Assembly (NCBI GenBank): GCA_902712845.1 | Contig: LR743504.1 | Location: 62,001-126,000, forward strand | From: Methylobacterium bullatum | GTDB taxonomy: Bacteria > Pseudomonadota > Alphaproteobacteria > Rhizobiales > Beijerinckiaceae | DNA: 64,000 bases | Direction: 5' to 3' | Shown here: piece after piece, positions 54,019 to 63,326 of the stretch | Layout: every line of letters begins with the position of its first letter | How positions within the stretch are numbered: position 1 is the stretch's first letter | Position numbers and translations under genes: made by a program | The notes under the pieces: generated by a model | The model's input: only the letters and a program-made list of their open reading frames with translations | Told to the model about the DNA's origin: nothing | Databases searched by the model: none

Positions 54019-54720
54019 TCAGCAGCCCATCTGAGCGAGGATCGCCTGCGCCGCGGCGCGAGGATCGGCGCTCTGGGTGATCGGCCGGCCGACGACAATG
54101 TGATTGATTCCCACCGCCATGGCGGCCGCCGGCGTCAGCACGCGCTTCTGGTCGCCGAGATCGTCACCCGCCGGGCGGATGCCGGGCGTCACGATCAGCC
54201 GCGACGGGCCGATGACGGACCGTACGGAGGCCGCTTCGACGGCGCTGCAGACGATGCCGCCGATCCCGGCCTCGGCCGCCTGACTCGCACGCAGAGCCAC
54301 CAGATCCGCGATGGGCATGGCGTAGCCCGCCTCGTCCGCATCGGCCTGATCGTAGGAGGTGAGGACGGTGACGGCGAGGATCGTCGGCCCGCTCCGGCCG
54401 GCACCCCGAACGGCGGCGCGCATGGTCTGCGGATAGGCATGGACGGTGAGGAAGGTCGCGCCGAGGTCGGACAGGGCCCGGACGCCGTCTTCCACGGTAT
54501 TGCCGATATCGTGGAGCTTCAGGTCGATGAAGACCTTCAGGCCCGCTCTCGAAAGCCGCTGCACCAGGGGAAGGCCGCCGGAATAGGCCAGCCGGTACCC
54601 GATCTTGTAGAAGGTCGCGGCATCGCCGATGCGGTCCACCAGCGCCTCGGCCTCGGCCACGCTCGGCAGGTCGAGGGCGACGATGAGGCGGTCTCGCGGA
54701 TCGTTGGCGGCGTGGTACAT
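54019..54720 (-). CDS. pyrF: Orotidine 5'-phosphate decarboxylase
   Basis: A 233-residue TIM-barrel enzyme that makes UMP from OMP, the last step of de novo pyrimidine synthesis. It has the start [18 protein letters not shown], the catalytic signature [13 protein letters not shown] with its Lys-Asp network, and the phosphate-binding [13 protein letters not shown]. The start at 54718-54720 gives [12 protein letters not shown]; longer in-frame starts add a charged tail. It sits downstream of a UDG-family gene on the same strand. Confidence 0.96.
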   Translation of the reverse strand: MYHAANDPRDRLIVALDLPSVAEAEALVDRIGDAATFYKIGYRLAYSGGLPLVQRLSRAGLKVFIDLKLHDIGNTVEDGVRALSDLGATFLTVHAYPQTMRAAVRGAGRSGPTILAVTVLTSYDQADADEAGYAMPIADLVALRASQAAEAGIGGIVCSAVEAASVRSVIGPSRLIVTPGIRPAGDDLGDQKRVLTPAAAMAVGINHIVVGRPITQSADPRAAAQAILAQMGC

Positions 54721-54787
54721 GGAAGGCTCCGGGGGATCGGGTGACGGATCGCCGCCACGGCGCTCCATGTCAACGCGGGCGGCCCCG

Positions 54788-55408
54788 TCACCCACGCGTC
54801 ATCACCCGGGAAACCTCCTCCTTCAGCACCGGCAGCAATTCGGCCTCGAACCACGGATTGGTCCGGAGCCAGCCGTTGTTCCGCCAGGACGGGTGCGGCA
54901 AGGGAAGCACGCGCGGCCGGCGCGGCTCATCGAGAATGGCGCGCCAGTTGCGCACCATGGCGGTGAGACCGCCCTCGACCCGGCCGAGATGCCAGGCTTG
55001 TGCGTATTGGCCGATGACGAGGATGAGCTCCATTTCGGGCAGACCCTCGAACAGCGTGTCCCGCCAGCGTTCGGCGCATTCGCGGCGGGGTGGCTTATCT
55101 CCGCCCTTCGCGTCGAGCCCTGGAAAACACGCGCCCATGGGGACGATGGCGAGCCGCTCGGCATCGTAGAAATCCGGCTCGGACAAGCCGAGCCACGACC
55201 TCAGGCGGATGCCGGACGGGTCCATGAACGGGATACCGCTCTGGTGCGCCCGGTTCCCCGGAGCCTGACTGGCGATGGCGAGACGCGCCGAGGTCGAGCC
55301 CTGAACGATGGGCTTCGGCTCCTGCGGCAGGCGCGCGCCATACCGAGGTGCGTCGCGACAGATTCGACAGGCGCGCAGGGCGGCGGCGGTGGATTCGAAG
55401 GGGGTCAT
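54788..55408 (-). CDS. Uracil-DNA glycosylase superfamily protein
   Basis: A 206-residue protein of the uracil-DNA glycosylase superfamily. It has the motif I region [19 protein letters not shown] (active-site area), and motif [16 protein letters not shown] near the C-terminus. A cysteine pair in [13 protein letters not shown] at the N-terminus resembles the start of iron-sulfur family 4 enzymes but is incomplete. It probably acts on uracil or another lesion, although some superfamily members have lost the activity. The start at 55406-55408 is canonical. Confidence 0.85.
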   Translation of the reverse strand: MTPFESTAAALRACRICRDAPRYGARLPQEPKPIVQGSTSARLAIASQAPGNRAHQSGIPFMDPSGIRLRSWLGLSEPDFYDAERLAIVPMGACFPGLDAKGGDKPPRRECAERWRDTLFEGLPEMELILVIGQYAQAWHLGRVEGGLTAMVRNWRAILDEPRRPRVLPLPHPSWRNNGWLRTNPWFEAELLPVLKEEVSRVMTRG

Positions 55409-55573
55409 ACGAGAGGACAGGTAGTGCGGGCATGGGGCCGTGGGAATCCGGGGTGCCGGGAATCCATGCCGCGGGAACGAGAGGCCGCACCCCGCGCTTG
55501 AATCGCCATAGGAGCCGGCATTGCCGGGCTCATCCGCGAGCACGCCCGACCAGGGAATACAGGGAGCAGCCCC

Positions 55574-56395
55574 ATGGCCTTCATCACCGCGCCGGATGGC
55601 ACGAGCCTCTACTACAAGGACTGGGGCAGCGGACGGCCCGTGGTCTTCCTTCACGGTTGGCCCCTCGACGCGGATATGTGGGAGTACCAGATGGTGCCCG
55701 TCGCCGAGGCGGGTTTCCGCACCATCGCCTATGACCGGAGGGGCTTCGGACGCTCGGAGCACCCGTGGCAGGGCTACGATTACGACACCTTCGCCGACGA
55801 CCTGAAGGCGGTGCTGGACGAACTCGATCTGACCGATGTGACCCTGGTGGGCTTTTCCATGGGGGGCGGAGAGGTGGTGCGCTACCTGTCACGGCACGGC
55901 AGCGACCGGATCTCCCAGGCGGTGCTGATCTCGGCGGTGACGCCGATGATGCTGAAGACGCCCGATCATCCCGACGGTGTCGATGCCGGCGTGTTCGAGG
56001 AGATCATCGACGGGCTGAAGATGGACCGGCCGTCCTTCCTCGCCAAATTCAACAAGGGCTTCTTCGGTGCGGGCGTGTTCAGCTCACCCGCTTCGTCGGA
56101 GATGATCGCCTGGGCCGGGCAGGTCGCCATGCTGGCCTCGCCCAAGGCCACCATCGCCTGCGTGAAGGCCTTCTCCGAGACCGATTTCCGGCCCGACATG
56201 GCGAAGGTCACCGTGCCTTGCCTGATCATCCATGGCGATGCCGACCAGACCGTGCCGATCGACGTCACCGGAAAGGTCGCGGCCTCAGCCGTGCCGAGCG
56301 CGGAGTTCGAGATCTACGAGGGCGCACCGCACGCGATACCGCTGACCCATCACGAGCGTCTGACGACGGACCTCATCGATTTCCTGAGGCGCTGA
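55574..56395 (+). CDS. Alpha/beta hydrolase, haloperoxidase/arylesterase type
   Basis: A 273-residue hydrolase with the nucleophile elbow GFSMGGGE (Ser95), the acid in IIHGDADQTVPI and the histidine near the end in GAPHAIPLTH. This set, with the strict GFSMGGGE, is typical of cofactor-free haloperoxidases and arylesterases. Its substrate is unknown. AGGGAG lies about seven bases before the ATG. It is divergent from the UDG-family gene and convergent with the molybdenum hydroxylase iorB. Confidence 0.92.
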   Translation: MAFITAPDGTSLYYKDWGSGRPVVFLHGWPLDADMWEYQMVPVAEAGFRTIAYDRRGFGRSEHPWQGYDYDTFADDLKAVLDELDLTDVTLVGFSMGGGEVVRYLSRHGSDRISQAVLISAVTPMMLKTPDHPDGVDAGVFEEIIDGLKMDRPSFLAKFNKGFFGAGVFSSPASSEMIAWAGQVAMLASPKATIACVKAFSETDFRPDMAKVTVPCLIIHGDADQTVPIDVTGKVAASAVPSAEFEIYEGAPHAIPLTHHERLTTDLIDFLRR

Positions 56396-56433
56396 CGCCC
56401 CCGCCGCTGGCGGACGCGCGCTGCCCTTCGGGC

Positions 56434-58650
56434 TCAGACCCCCTTGAGGCCGCTGAGATCCAGGGGCAGGGAGCGCAGCCTCTGCCCCGTCGCGGCGAAG
56501 ATCGCGTTGGAGATCGCCGGGGCGATGACGGGCACGCCCGGCTCGCCGATGCCGGTCGGGGCGGCATCGGAGGCCACGATATGGACCTCCACCACCGGCA
56601 TCTCGCTCATGCGCGTCGGCTCGTAGGCGTCGAAATTCTTCTCCTGCACCACCCCATCCGTCAGCGTGATCTTGTTGCGCAGGACCGATGACAACGCGAA
56701 ACCGACCGATCCCTCCACCTGGGCGCGGATCACGTCCGGGTTGACGGCGACGCCGACATCCACCGCCGCGACGATGCGATTGACCTTCACATGGCTGCCA
56801 TCCGCCGTGATGTCGGCCACCATCGCCACGTAGGAGCCGAAGGATTCGTGCGCCGAGATGCCGAGGCCCTGGCCCTTGCCGCCGCTGCGCTTGGCCCAAT
56901 CCGCCTTCTCGGCGGCGAGTTTCAGGACACCGGACAGGCGCGGCGCGCCGGTCAGCATGCCAAGGCGATAGGCCAGCGGATCGGCACCGGCGGCGTGGGC
57001 CAACTCGTCGATGAAGACCTCCATCGCCTGCGCCGTATGGGTGTGACCCACCGAACGCCACCAGAGGACGGGCACGCCCTCGCGGGCGTTGTGGACCTCG
57101 AACCGGTAGGCCGGGAGGGCATAGGGCGTGTCCGACGCGCCCTCGATGGACGTGGAATCGACCCCGTTCTTCACCAGCATCGCCTCGAAGGGCGAGCCGA
57201 TCATGATCGATTTGCCGACCATCCGGTGCTGCCAGCCGGTGATGGCGCCCTTGACGTCGATGCCGGCCTTGAGGGTGTGCAGCACCATCGGGCGGTAATA
57301 CCCGCCCGCCATGTCGTCCTCGCGGGTCCAGACCAGATGGACCGGCGCCTTGCCGCCGGTCGCCTTCACGATGGACGCGGCCTCGGCGATGTAATCGGCC
57401 GTGGGCGTCGCCCGTCGCCCGAACGATCCGCCCGCCCATTGCGTGTGCAGCCTGACCTTGTCGGCGGTGACACCGAGGGTCGCGGCGGCCACCGCCTGTT
57501 CGATCGTCTGGAACTGAAGGCCGGCGTAGATGTCGTAGGAGCCGTCGGCCGCCCGCTCGATCGTGGCGTTGAGGGGCTCCATGGCCGCGTGGGCCAGATA
57601 GGGGAAGGTGAACTCCGCCTCGATGACCTTGGCCGACCCGGCGATGGCGGCGGCGGGATCGCCTTTCTCCGATGCGACGATACCCGGCCGCTTGGCCGTC
57701 TCGCGATACTCGGCGAGGATGGCGTCGGAGGATCGCTTCTCGGCCGTGCGCTCGTCCCAGGTGACCGACAGGGCGTCCCGGCCCTTCATCGCCGACCATG
57801 TATCCTTGGCGATCACGGCGACTCCGGTGGGAATCGTCACGACGTCGATCACGCCTCGCACGGCGCGGGCGGCCTTATCGTCGACCGTCGACACGGTGCC
57901 GCCGAAACGCGGGGCATGCGCCACCACGGCCGTGACCTGACCCGGCCGGCGGATATCCATGGAATAGATCGCGGTTCCATTGGTCTTGGCCACGGAATCG
58001 AGGCGCGGCAGCTTCTTGCCGATATGGACCCACTGGCTCGGATCCTTGAGCTTCGGCTGCTCGGGCACGGGGATCGCCGCCGCTGCCTCGGCCAGGGCAC
58101 CGAACCGCTCCTCGCGCTTGGAGGCGAGATGGCGGACCGTGCCGTTCGAAACCGTGATCTCGGGGGCCGGGACAGACCATTTCTCGGCCGCCGCGGTGAC
58201 GAGCATCGCGCGGGCGGCCGCACCGGCCTTCCGGAGCTGGAACCAGGAATTGGCCACTGCGGTCGAACCGCCGGTCCCCTGGATCGGCCCCATCAGCAGG
58301 TTGTTGTAGAGCTTCGCATCGGCCGGCGCGAAGGCCACGCGCACGCGCGACCAGTCGGCATCGAGCTCGTCGGCCAGGATGGTGGCGAGGCCCGTCGTGT
58401 TGCCCTGCCCCATGTCGAGATGCTTGATCAGCACCGTAACCGTATCGTCGGCTGCGATCCGCACGAAGGCATTGGGCTGGGCGGGAGCGGAGGACAGGTC
58501 GGGTCCCGCCGCCGCGCGAACCTGTTTTGCCGGGTCGAGGGTGAATCCGATCACCAGGGCTCCGGCCGCGACACCGGCGCCACCGAGGAAGGCGCGGCGC
58601 GACGGACGGGGAGCAGCCGCCTCGGATTTGGTCTGACGGACCTTCAGCAT
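56434..58650 (-). CDS. iorB: Molybdopterin-binding large subunit of an isoquinoline 1-oxidoreductase-type hydroxylase
   Basis: A 738-residue member of the xanthine oxidase family that carries the molybdenum cofactor. A Tat signal lies at the N-terminus ([20 protein letters not shown]), so the enzyme is exported with its cofactor. Motifs include [30 protein letters not shown] and the active-site glutamate in [12 protein letters not shown]. Relatives act on aldehydes and N-heterocycles; the substrate here is unknown. It follows iorA with a 78-base gap. The start at 58648-58650 is chosen to give the Tat signal. Confidence 0.9.
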   Translation of the reverse strand: MLKVRQTKSEAAAPRPSRRAFLGGAGVAAGALVIGFTLDPAKQVRAAAGPDLSSAPAQPNAFVRIAADDTVTVLIKHLDMGQGNTTGLATILADELDADWSRVRVAFAPADAKLYNNLLMGPIQGTGGSTAVANSWFQLRKAGAAARAMLVTAAAEKWSVPAPEITVSNGTVRHLASKREERFGALAEAAAAIPVPEQPKLKDPSQWVHIGKKLPRLDSVAKTNGTAIYSMDIRRPGQVTAVVAHAPRFGGTVSTVDDKAARAVRGVIDVVTIPTGVAVIAKDTWSAMKGRDALSVTWDERTAEKRSSDAILAEYRETAKRPGIVASEKGDPAAAIAGSAKVIEAEFTFPYLAHAAMEPLNATIERAADGSYDIYAGLQFQTIEQAVAAATLGVTADKVRLHTQWAGGSFGRRATPTADYIAEAASIVKATGGKAPVHLVWTREDDMAGGYYRPMVLHTLKAGIDVKGAITGWQHRMVGKSIMIGSPFEAMLVKNGVDSTSIEGASDTPYALPAYRFEVHNAREGVPVLWWRSVGHTHTAQAMEVFIDELAHAAGADPLAYRLGMLTGAPRLSGVLKLAAEKADWAKRSGGKGQGLGISAHESFGSYVAMVADITADGSHVKVNRIVAAVDVGVAVNPDVIRAQVEGSVGFALSSVLRNKITLTDGVVQEKNFDAYEPTRMSEMPVVEVHIVASDAAPTGIGEPGVPVIAPAISNAIFAATGQRLRSLPLDLSGLKGV

Positions 58651-58728
58651 GGCTTCCTCCACGGAGACGATGACGCGCACGGTATCGGGCAGGACGATGC
58701 CGGCCCCGGGGCCGACGTCGCGTTTGGA

Positions 58729-59184
58729 TCAGGCGAGGGAGCGGGCGGCTTCGTGAATGGCGGCGCGAACGCGCTGGTAGGTACCGCAGCGGCAGATGTT
58801 ACCGTCCATCGCGCCGTCAATCTCGGCGTCGCTGGGCTTCGGGGTAGTCGAGAGCAGGCCGATGGCCGACATGATCTGACCGGACTGGCAGTAACCGCAC
58901 TGGACAACGTCGAGGCCGCGCCACGCGGTCTGAACCGCCTCCGCCACCCGTCCGGACACGCCCTGGATCGTGGTGACCTTCGCCTCCCCCACATCGCCGA
59001 TGCGAGTCTGGCAGGAGCGGACGGGCTGGCCGTCGAGATGGACGGTACAGGCGCCGCACTGGGCGATGCCGCAGCCGTATTTCGTCCCGGTCTTGTCGAG
59101 ATGATCGCGCAGCGCCCACAGGAGCGGCATGTCGGGATCGGCATCGACATCATGCGACACGCCGTCGACATTCAGTTTCAGCAT
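58729..59184 (-). CDS. iorA: 2Fe-2S small subunit of the molybdenum hydroxylase
   Basis: A 151-residue iron-sulfur subunit with two 2Fe-2S clusters: the plant-ferredoxin-type site (GCGIAQCGACTVHLDGQPVR, then SC) and the C-terminal helical site (CGYCQSGQIM and GNICRCGTYQRV). It passes electrons out of the molybdenum site in IorB. It has no signal peptide and is probably exported with IorB by the hitchhiker mechanism. The ATG is at 59182-59184. No medium FAD subunit or cytochrome lies beside it. Confidence 0.92.
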   Translation of the reverse strand: MLKLNVDGVSHDVDADPDMPLLWALRDHLDKTGTKYGCGIAQCGACTVHLDGQPVRSCQTRIGDVGEAKVTTIQGVSGRVAEAVQTAWRGLDVVQCGYCQSGQIMSAIGLLSTTPKPSDAEIDGAMDGNICRCGTYQRVRAAIHEAARSLA

Positions 59185-59444
59185 GACGTCTCTCCGACTT
59201 CAGTATCGACTCGTTCTAAATATTACACACTTCCGAAAAATGTGCGCCTGCACACATCGATCTGAGATCGGTGTCGATGCAGCGTCGGGTCGCGCGCCGT
59301 GGATGGGCGCGATTTGGAGACAAGTGTCATGACCGGGTCAGGTCGTTCTTAACCTATCGGGCGCAGATTCGCCGGGTCGCAGCGTCGACGGGTCACGGTC
59401 CTTCCGACCGCAGGTTTTCCTCTCAAAAGATCCTCAAAACGGTG

Positions 59445-60992
59445 ATGTCCGACCTGACAGCGGAGATGGTTCAGCGCGGACGCGGTCCTTCGGCACCGGA
59501 ATCCGCTCGCCGCCGCAAGGTGGCCCGAGACATCCGATCGGCGCGCGAGCGGTTGACCTCGGCGAACGGTCTGGAACGCGCGTTCGATTACGAATTGATC
59601 CGGATCTATGCCGAGTACCGCTCCGGTGCCGGTCTGACCCATGCCGTGCTCGGGCTTCTCATCGCAGGGGCGTCGTCGCTCTGGGTGCCGGTTCCCATCG
59701 CCCTGTCCTGGGTCGTCTGCCTGCTCTGCGGCGTCGGCCTGTCGATGGGGCTGACCAAGCATTTCCTTCGTCAGCCGGCGGATTCCGTGTCGGTCAGGCG
59801 CTGGCGCAGCGCCTTCATGCTGAGCGAGATCGTGCAGAGCGCGTCCTGGGCGCTGATGGTTCTCGTGGCCGCGCCCAGTGCCCGCATCTTCGTCCTGTTC
59901 GGCCTCGTCATCGTCGCTGCGGTCGCCGCGATGCTGGCAGCGACCCTGCCCGCCGCCGCCGCCGCCGCGCTCCTTCCGCTGATCCTCGCGGCGCTCTCTC
60001 TCCTGGCGTTCTCGCAGGACATGGACACGATCATGCTGGTGACCATGGTGGTCGGCTCGCAGATCTTCTTCATGGGCCTCGCCCGCCGCGTCTACGCCTC
60101 GGCGGTGGGCGCGCTGAAATCCCAGGCGGAGAAGGACGCCATCTTCATCGAGCTCGAACAGGCCAAGGCCAATTCCGATGAGGCGCGGCGGCGGGCAGAA
60201 GAGGCCAATCTCGCCAAGTCACGTTTCCTCGCGACCATGAGCCACGAGTTGCGCACGCCGCTGAACGCCATCCTCGGCTTCTCGGAGGTGATGAAGAACG
60301 AGGTCTTCGGCGCTCACATCGCTCCGTCGTACAAGGAATACGCGGGCGATATCCACGATAGCGGGATGCACCTCCTCAACCTCATCAACGAGATCCTCGA
60401 CCTGTCGCGCATCGAGGCCGGGCGCTACGAATTGAACGAGGAGGCGATCCAGCTCGCCCATGCGGTGGACGAGTGCCGGCACATGGTCGCCCTGCGCGCG
60501 CGCGGCAAAGGCCAGGCCTTCCACGAGTTCATCGATCCCGACATGCCCCGTATCTGGGCGGACGAGCGGGCTTTGCGCCAGATCGTACTCAATCTCCTCT
60601 CGAACGCCGTGAAATTCACGCCGCCGGGCGGCGACATCACGATCAAGGTCGGCTGGACGGCCTCGGGCGGCCAGTATGTCAGTGTCAAGGATAGCGGGCC
60701 GGGTATTCCCGAGGACGAGCTCGGCACGGTCATGTCGTCGTTCGGCCGGGGCTCGCTCGCGATCAAGACCGCCGAACAGGGCTCGGGCCTCGGCCTGCCC
60801 ATCGTCAAGGGGCTGGTGGACCTGCACAACGGCAACTTCCACCTGAAGTCGAAGCCGCGCGAGGGAACGGAAGTCGTCGTGATCTTCCCCGCGAGCCGTG
60901 TCATGGACACGCTGCCCGCCCTGAACCTGTCCACCGAAGCGACGTCGAGTGCGGATATGGGCGGCGGGCGGAGCGCGGCGCGCGCGGCCTGA
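59445..60992 (+). CDS. Membrane sensor histidine kinase
   Basis: A 515-residue kinase with about six hydrophobic segments (residues about 63-210), a coiled-coil linker (KDAIFIELEQAKANSDEARR), a HisKA domain with the phosphorylated histidine in ATMSHELRTPLNAI (His267), and an HATPase domain with LSNAVKFTPPGGD, DSGPGIPEDEL and GSGLGLPIVKGL. It resembles a PleC/DivJ-like group found across Hyphomicrobiales. No response regulator lies next to it. The ATG at 59445 is taken; a GTG one codon upstream is possible, and a longer frame starting at 59271 is unsupported. Confidence 0.9.
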   Translation: MSDLTAEMVQRGRGPSAPESARRRKVARDIRSARERLTSANGLERAFDYELIRIYAEYRSGAGLTHAVLGLLIAGASSLWVPVPIALSWVVCLLCGVGLSMGLTKHFLRQPADSVSVRRWRSAFMLSEIVQSASWALMVLVAAPSARIFVLFGLVIVAAVAAMLAATLPAAAAAALLPLILAALSLLAFSQDMDTIMLVTMVVGSQIFFMGLARRVYASAVGALKSQAEKDAIFIELEQAKANSDEARRRAEEANLAKSRFLATMSHELRTPLNAILGFSEVMKNEVFGAHIAPSYKEYAGDIHDSGMHLLNLINEILDLSRIEAGRYELNEEAIQLAHAVDECRHMVALRARGKGQAFHEFIDPDMPRIWADERALRQIVLNLLSNAVKFTPPGGDITIKVGWTASGGQYVSVKDSGPGIPEDELGTVMSSFGRGSLAIKTAEQGSGLGLPIVKGLVDLHNGNFHLKSKPREGTEVVVIFPASRVMDTLPALNLSTEATSSADMGGGRSAARAA

Positions 60993-61023
60993 TCGGCGCA
61001 TTCGCATGCCCCGCTTTTGTCAT

Positions 61024-61064
61024 CATCGGGACGCCGGGCCGTCACGGCCCCGGTATCCCCGATG
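61024..61064. terminator. Bidirectional terminator between the histidine kinase and cobT
   Basis: CATCGGG at 61024-61030 and CCCCGATG at 61057-61064 form the base of a stem that continues in CCGGGCCGT / ACGGCCCCGG with a single-base loop. It lies in the gap between two convergent stops. The upper stem is very strong. No clear T run. Confidence 0.65.
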
Positions 61065-61072
61065 GGATGCCT

Positions 61073-62122
61073 TCAGCTTTCGCTGCGTCCCGACACCCCC
61101 GCCTGGGCGAACGTCGCCATGTCGCGATGGCAGGCGAGCGCGCCCTTGAGCAGGCCGATGGCGAGGGCGGCGCCGGATGCTTCGCCGAGACGCATGCCGA
61201 GAGCCAGCAGCGGCACCAATCCGAGGCGTTCCAGCACCTCGGCATGAGCCCCCTCGGCCGAGACGTGGCCGGCGAGGCAATGGTCGAGCATCGACGGATC
61301 GATGGCGTGGAGGATCGCCGCGGCCGACGTCGCCACGTAGCCGTCGATGACCACGGGGATGCGCTGCATCCGCGCCGCCAGGATGGCACCGGCCATGGCG
61401 GCGATCTCGCGGCCTCCGAGGCGCGACAGGACATGGAGCGGGTCGTCGAGGTGGCCGGAATGGAAGGCCAAGGCGGCCTCCACGGCCGCGACCTTGCGCT
61501 CGATCCCGGCCGCATCGACGCCGGTGCCGCGCCCGACCCAATGCGCCGCCCCACCGCCATAGAGCGCCGCATAGATCGCCGCCGCGATGGTGGTGTTGCC
61601 GATGCCCATTTCGCCGAGGCCGAGACAGTCGGTTCCGGCGGCGATGGCTTCCATGCCGAAGGCCATGGTGGCCACGCATTCCTTCTCCGTGAAGGCCGGG
61701 CCTTCGCAGATGTCGCCGGTGGGAAGATCGATGGCCAGGTCGAAGACCTTGAAGCCGAGGCCGTAGGCGGCGCAGAGCTGGTTGATCGCGCCGCCGCCGG
61801 CGGCGAAATTGTCGAGCATCTGGCGGTTCACCTCCGCCGGAAACGCCGAGACACCGCGCTTGGTGACGCCGTGGCTGGCGGCGAAGACGCAGACGAGAGG
61901 CCGGTCGAGGCTCGGTTGACCCTTGCCCTGCCAGGCTGCGAGCCACTCCACGAGGTTCTCGAGGCGGCCCAGCGCGCCGGCGGGCTTCGTCAGCATCGCG
62001 TCCCGCTCGCGCACCATGGCGACGGCGTCACGGTCGGCACCCGGCACGGAGGCGATCAGTCGGCGGATATCCGAGAACGGCGTCTGATCGGGATTGTCCT
62101 GGTTCGGGATCGTCTGAGTCAT
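61073..62122 (-). CDS. cobT: Nicotinate-nucleotide-dimethylbenzimidazole phosphoribosyltransferase
   Basis: A 349-residue enzyme of cobalamin assembly that activates dimethylbenzimidazole to alpha-ribazole phosphate. It has FAASHGVTKRGVSAFP, GEMGIGNTTIAAAI and the C-terminal LGMRLGEASGAALAIGLL, which includes the catalytic glutamate. The start MTQTIPNQDNPDQTP at 62120-62122 is chosen on length; upstream extensions have no similarity. It is divergent from cobS with 101 bases between, so the two lower-ligand assembly steps are made side by side. I see no cobalamin riboswitch in the gap. Confidence 0.95.
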   Translation of the reverse strand: MTQTIPNQDNPDQTPFSDIRRLIASVPGADRDAVAMVRERDAMLTKPAGALGRLENLVEWLAAWQGKGQPSLDRPLVCVFAASHGVTKRGVSAFPAEVNRQMLDNFAAGGGAINQLCAAYGLGFKVFDLAIDLPTGDICEGPAFTEKECVATMAFGMEAIAAGTDCLGLGEMGIGNTTIAAAIYAALYGGGAAHWVGRGTGVDAAGIERKVAAVEAALAFHSGHLDDPLHVLSRLGGREIAAMAGAILAARMQRIPVVIDGYVATSAAAILHAIDPSMLDHCLAGHVSAEGAHAEVLERLGLVPLLALGMRLGEASGAALAIGLLKGALACHRDMATFAQAGVSGRSES

Positions 62123-62223
62123 CGCGCGAAACTTGGCCTTCCGTCTCGGCGCGTCCGGTATGGCGGCCTGCCTGTGGGGCGAGCTATAACCAACCGGGCG
62201 CGAGCGGTGAAGGCAGGTCCTCG

Positions 62224-63054
62224 ATGACGCAAGGCCGGGATCTGGAACCGGACGATGCCTTTCCCGGCGCGTCCATGGCCTACGATCTCGCGGCGTGCCT
62301 GAGATTCTATTCGCGGCTGCCGGTGCCGCGCCTGCCCGGCGAGGGTGATCCGCATCGTCTGCCGGACTTCCGCACCCTGCCGCGCATGCTGCCACTGGCC
62401 GGCCTCATCCTCGCCCTGCCCTCCGCCCTCATCCTGCTCATCGCCTGGGCCCTGGATCTCGGACCGTTCCTGGCGGCCACCCTCGCCCTGGCGGTCGGGA
62501 CGCTGGTGACGGGGGCTCTGCACGAGGACGGTCTCGCGGATGTGGCGGACGGGTTCGGTGGCGGCGCAACGCGCGAGCGCCGCATCGAGATTATGCGCGA
62601 CAGCCGCATCGGCGCCTATGGCGGCGTCGCCCTCGTGTTGACGCTGGCCCTGAGGATCGGAGCCCTCGCGACGCTGCTCGATCGCACCGGGTCGCTGGCC
62701 GCCTTGGCCCTGGTACTGGCCGCCTCTCTCTCGCGCTGCGCAGCCCTGGCGCCGATGGTGCTGCTCGGCCCCGCGCGGCCCGGCGGGGCGGGGGCATCGG
62801 TGGGAACACCCGATCGCCGGACCAGCGGAATCGTTGCCCTCTTCGCCCTCGCCTTCGTCGTCATTGGCTGGATCGCCGGCTTGCCCTTTCTCGGCATGGT
62901 GCTGATGCCCGCCCTGGCGCTGGGAGCCTCCCTCGGCCTCACCGCCCTGGCCCGAGCCAAGATCGGCGGCCAGACCGGCGACGTGATCGGAGCCTGCCAG
63001 CAGGTGGCCGAGATCGCGGCCCTTCTCGCCCTCGTGGCGACGGTCTCGCGCTGA
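62224..63054 (+). CDS. cobS: Adenosylcobinamide-GDP ribazoletransferase (cobalamin synthase)
   Basis: A 276-residue polytopic membrane enzyme that joins adenosylcobinamide-GDP with alpha-ribazole. It has the N-terminal LRFYSRLPVPRLPG and the signature TGALHEDGLADVADGFGGG with its acidic metal-binding residues, followed by MRDSRIGAYGGVAL. About seven hydrophobic segments are visible. It is divergent from cobT. The DUF1289 gene follows after 53 bases and may be co-transcribed. Confidence 0.96.
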   Translation: MTQGRDLEPDDAFPGASMAYDLAACLRFYSRLPVPRLPGEGDPHRLPDFRTLPRMLPLAGLILALPSALILLIAWALDLGPFLAATLALAVGTLVTGALHEDGLADVADGFGGGATRERRIEIMRDSRIGAYGGVALVLTLALRIGALATLLDRTGSLAALALVLAASLSRCAALAPMVLLGPARPGGAGASVGTPDRRTSGIVALFALAFVVIGWIAGLPFLGMVLMPALALGASLGLTALARAKIGGQTGDVIGACQQVAEIAALLALVATVSR

Positions 63055-63107
63055 CCATGGCACTTTGGCGCTTGATCGCGACCCGCGCCTGAGGGCATGG
63101 AACGGCC

Positions 63108-63326
63108 ATGACCCAGCCTGTCGCCCCGAGGGCTTCGAGCCCCTGCACGAAGCTCTGCATTCTCGACGCCATGACCGGGCTTTGCGAAGGCTGCGGACGT
63201 ACGCGCGACGAGATCGGGCTGTGGGGATCGCTGTCGGAGGCGAAGCGGCAGGCCATCATGGCGACCCTCGGACATCGCCTCCGCGCCGCCTATCCTCTGC
63301 GGGACAAGGCCCTGGCCGAGCCATGA
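63108..63326 (+). CDS. DUF1289 family protein
   Basis: A 72-residue protein with the DUF1289 cysteine pattern SSPCTKLCILDAMTGLCEGCGRT, four cysteines probably binding a metal, and the following GLWGSLSEAKRQAIMATL. The family is common in proteobacteria and has no settled function. It begins 53 bases after cobS, and its stop overlaps the start of the next gene (ATGA), so it is translated with the retropepsin-like gene. Cytoplasmic, no signal peptide. Confidence 0.93.
   Translation: MTQPVAPRASSPCTKLCILDAMTGLCEGCGRTRDEIGLWGSLSEAKRQAIMATLGHRLRAAYPLRDKALAEP

Noticed and set aside
56791..59265. An 824-codon plus-strand open frame
   Set aside because: It is antisense to iorB and iorA. GC-rich codon bias opens the complementary frame.
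62123..62223. Possible cobalamin riboswitch between cobT and cobS
   Set aside because: The 101-base gap is too short for a full cobalamin riboswitch and I found no B12-box-like sequence.
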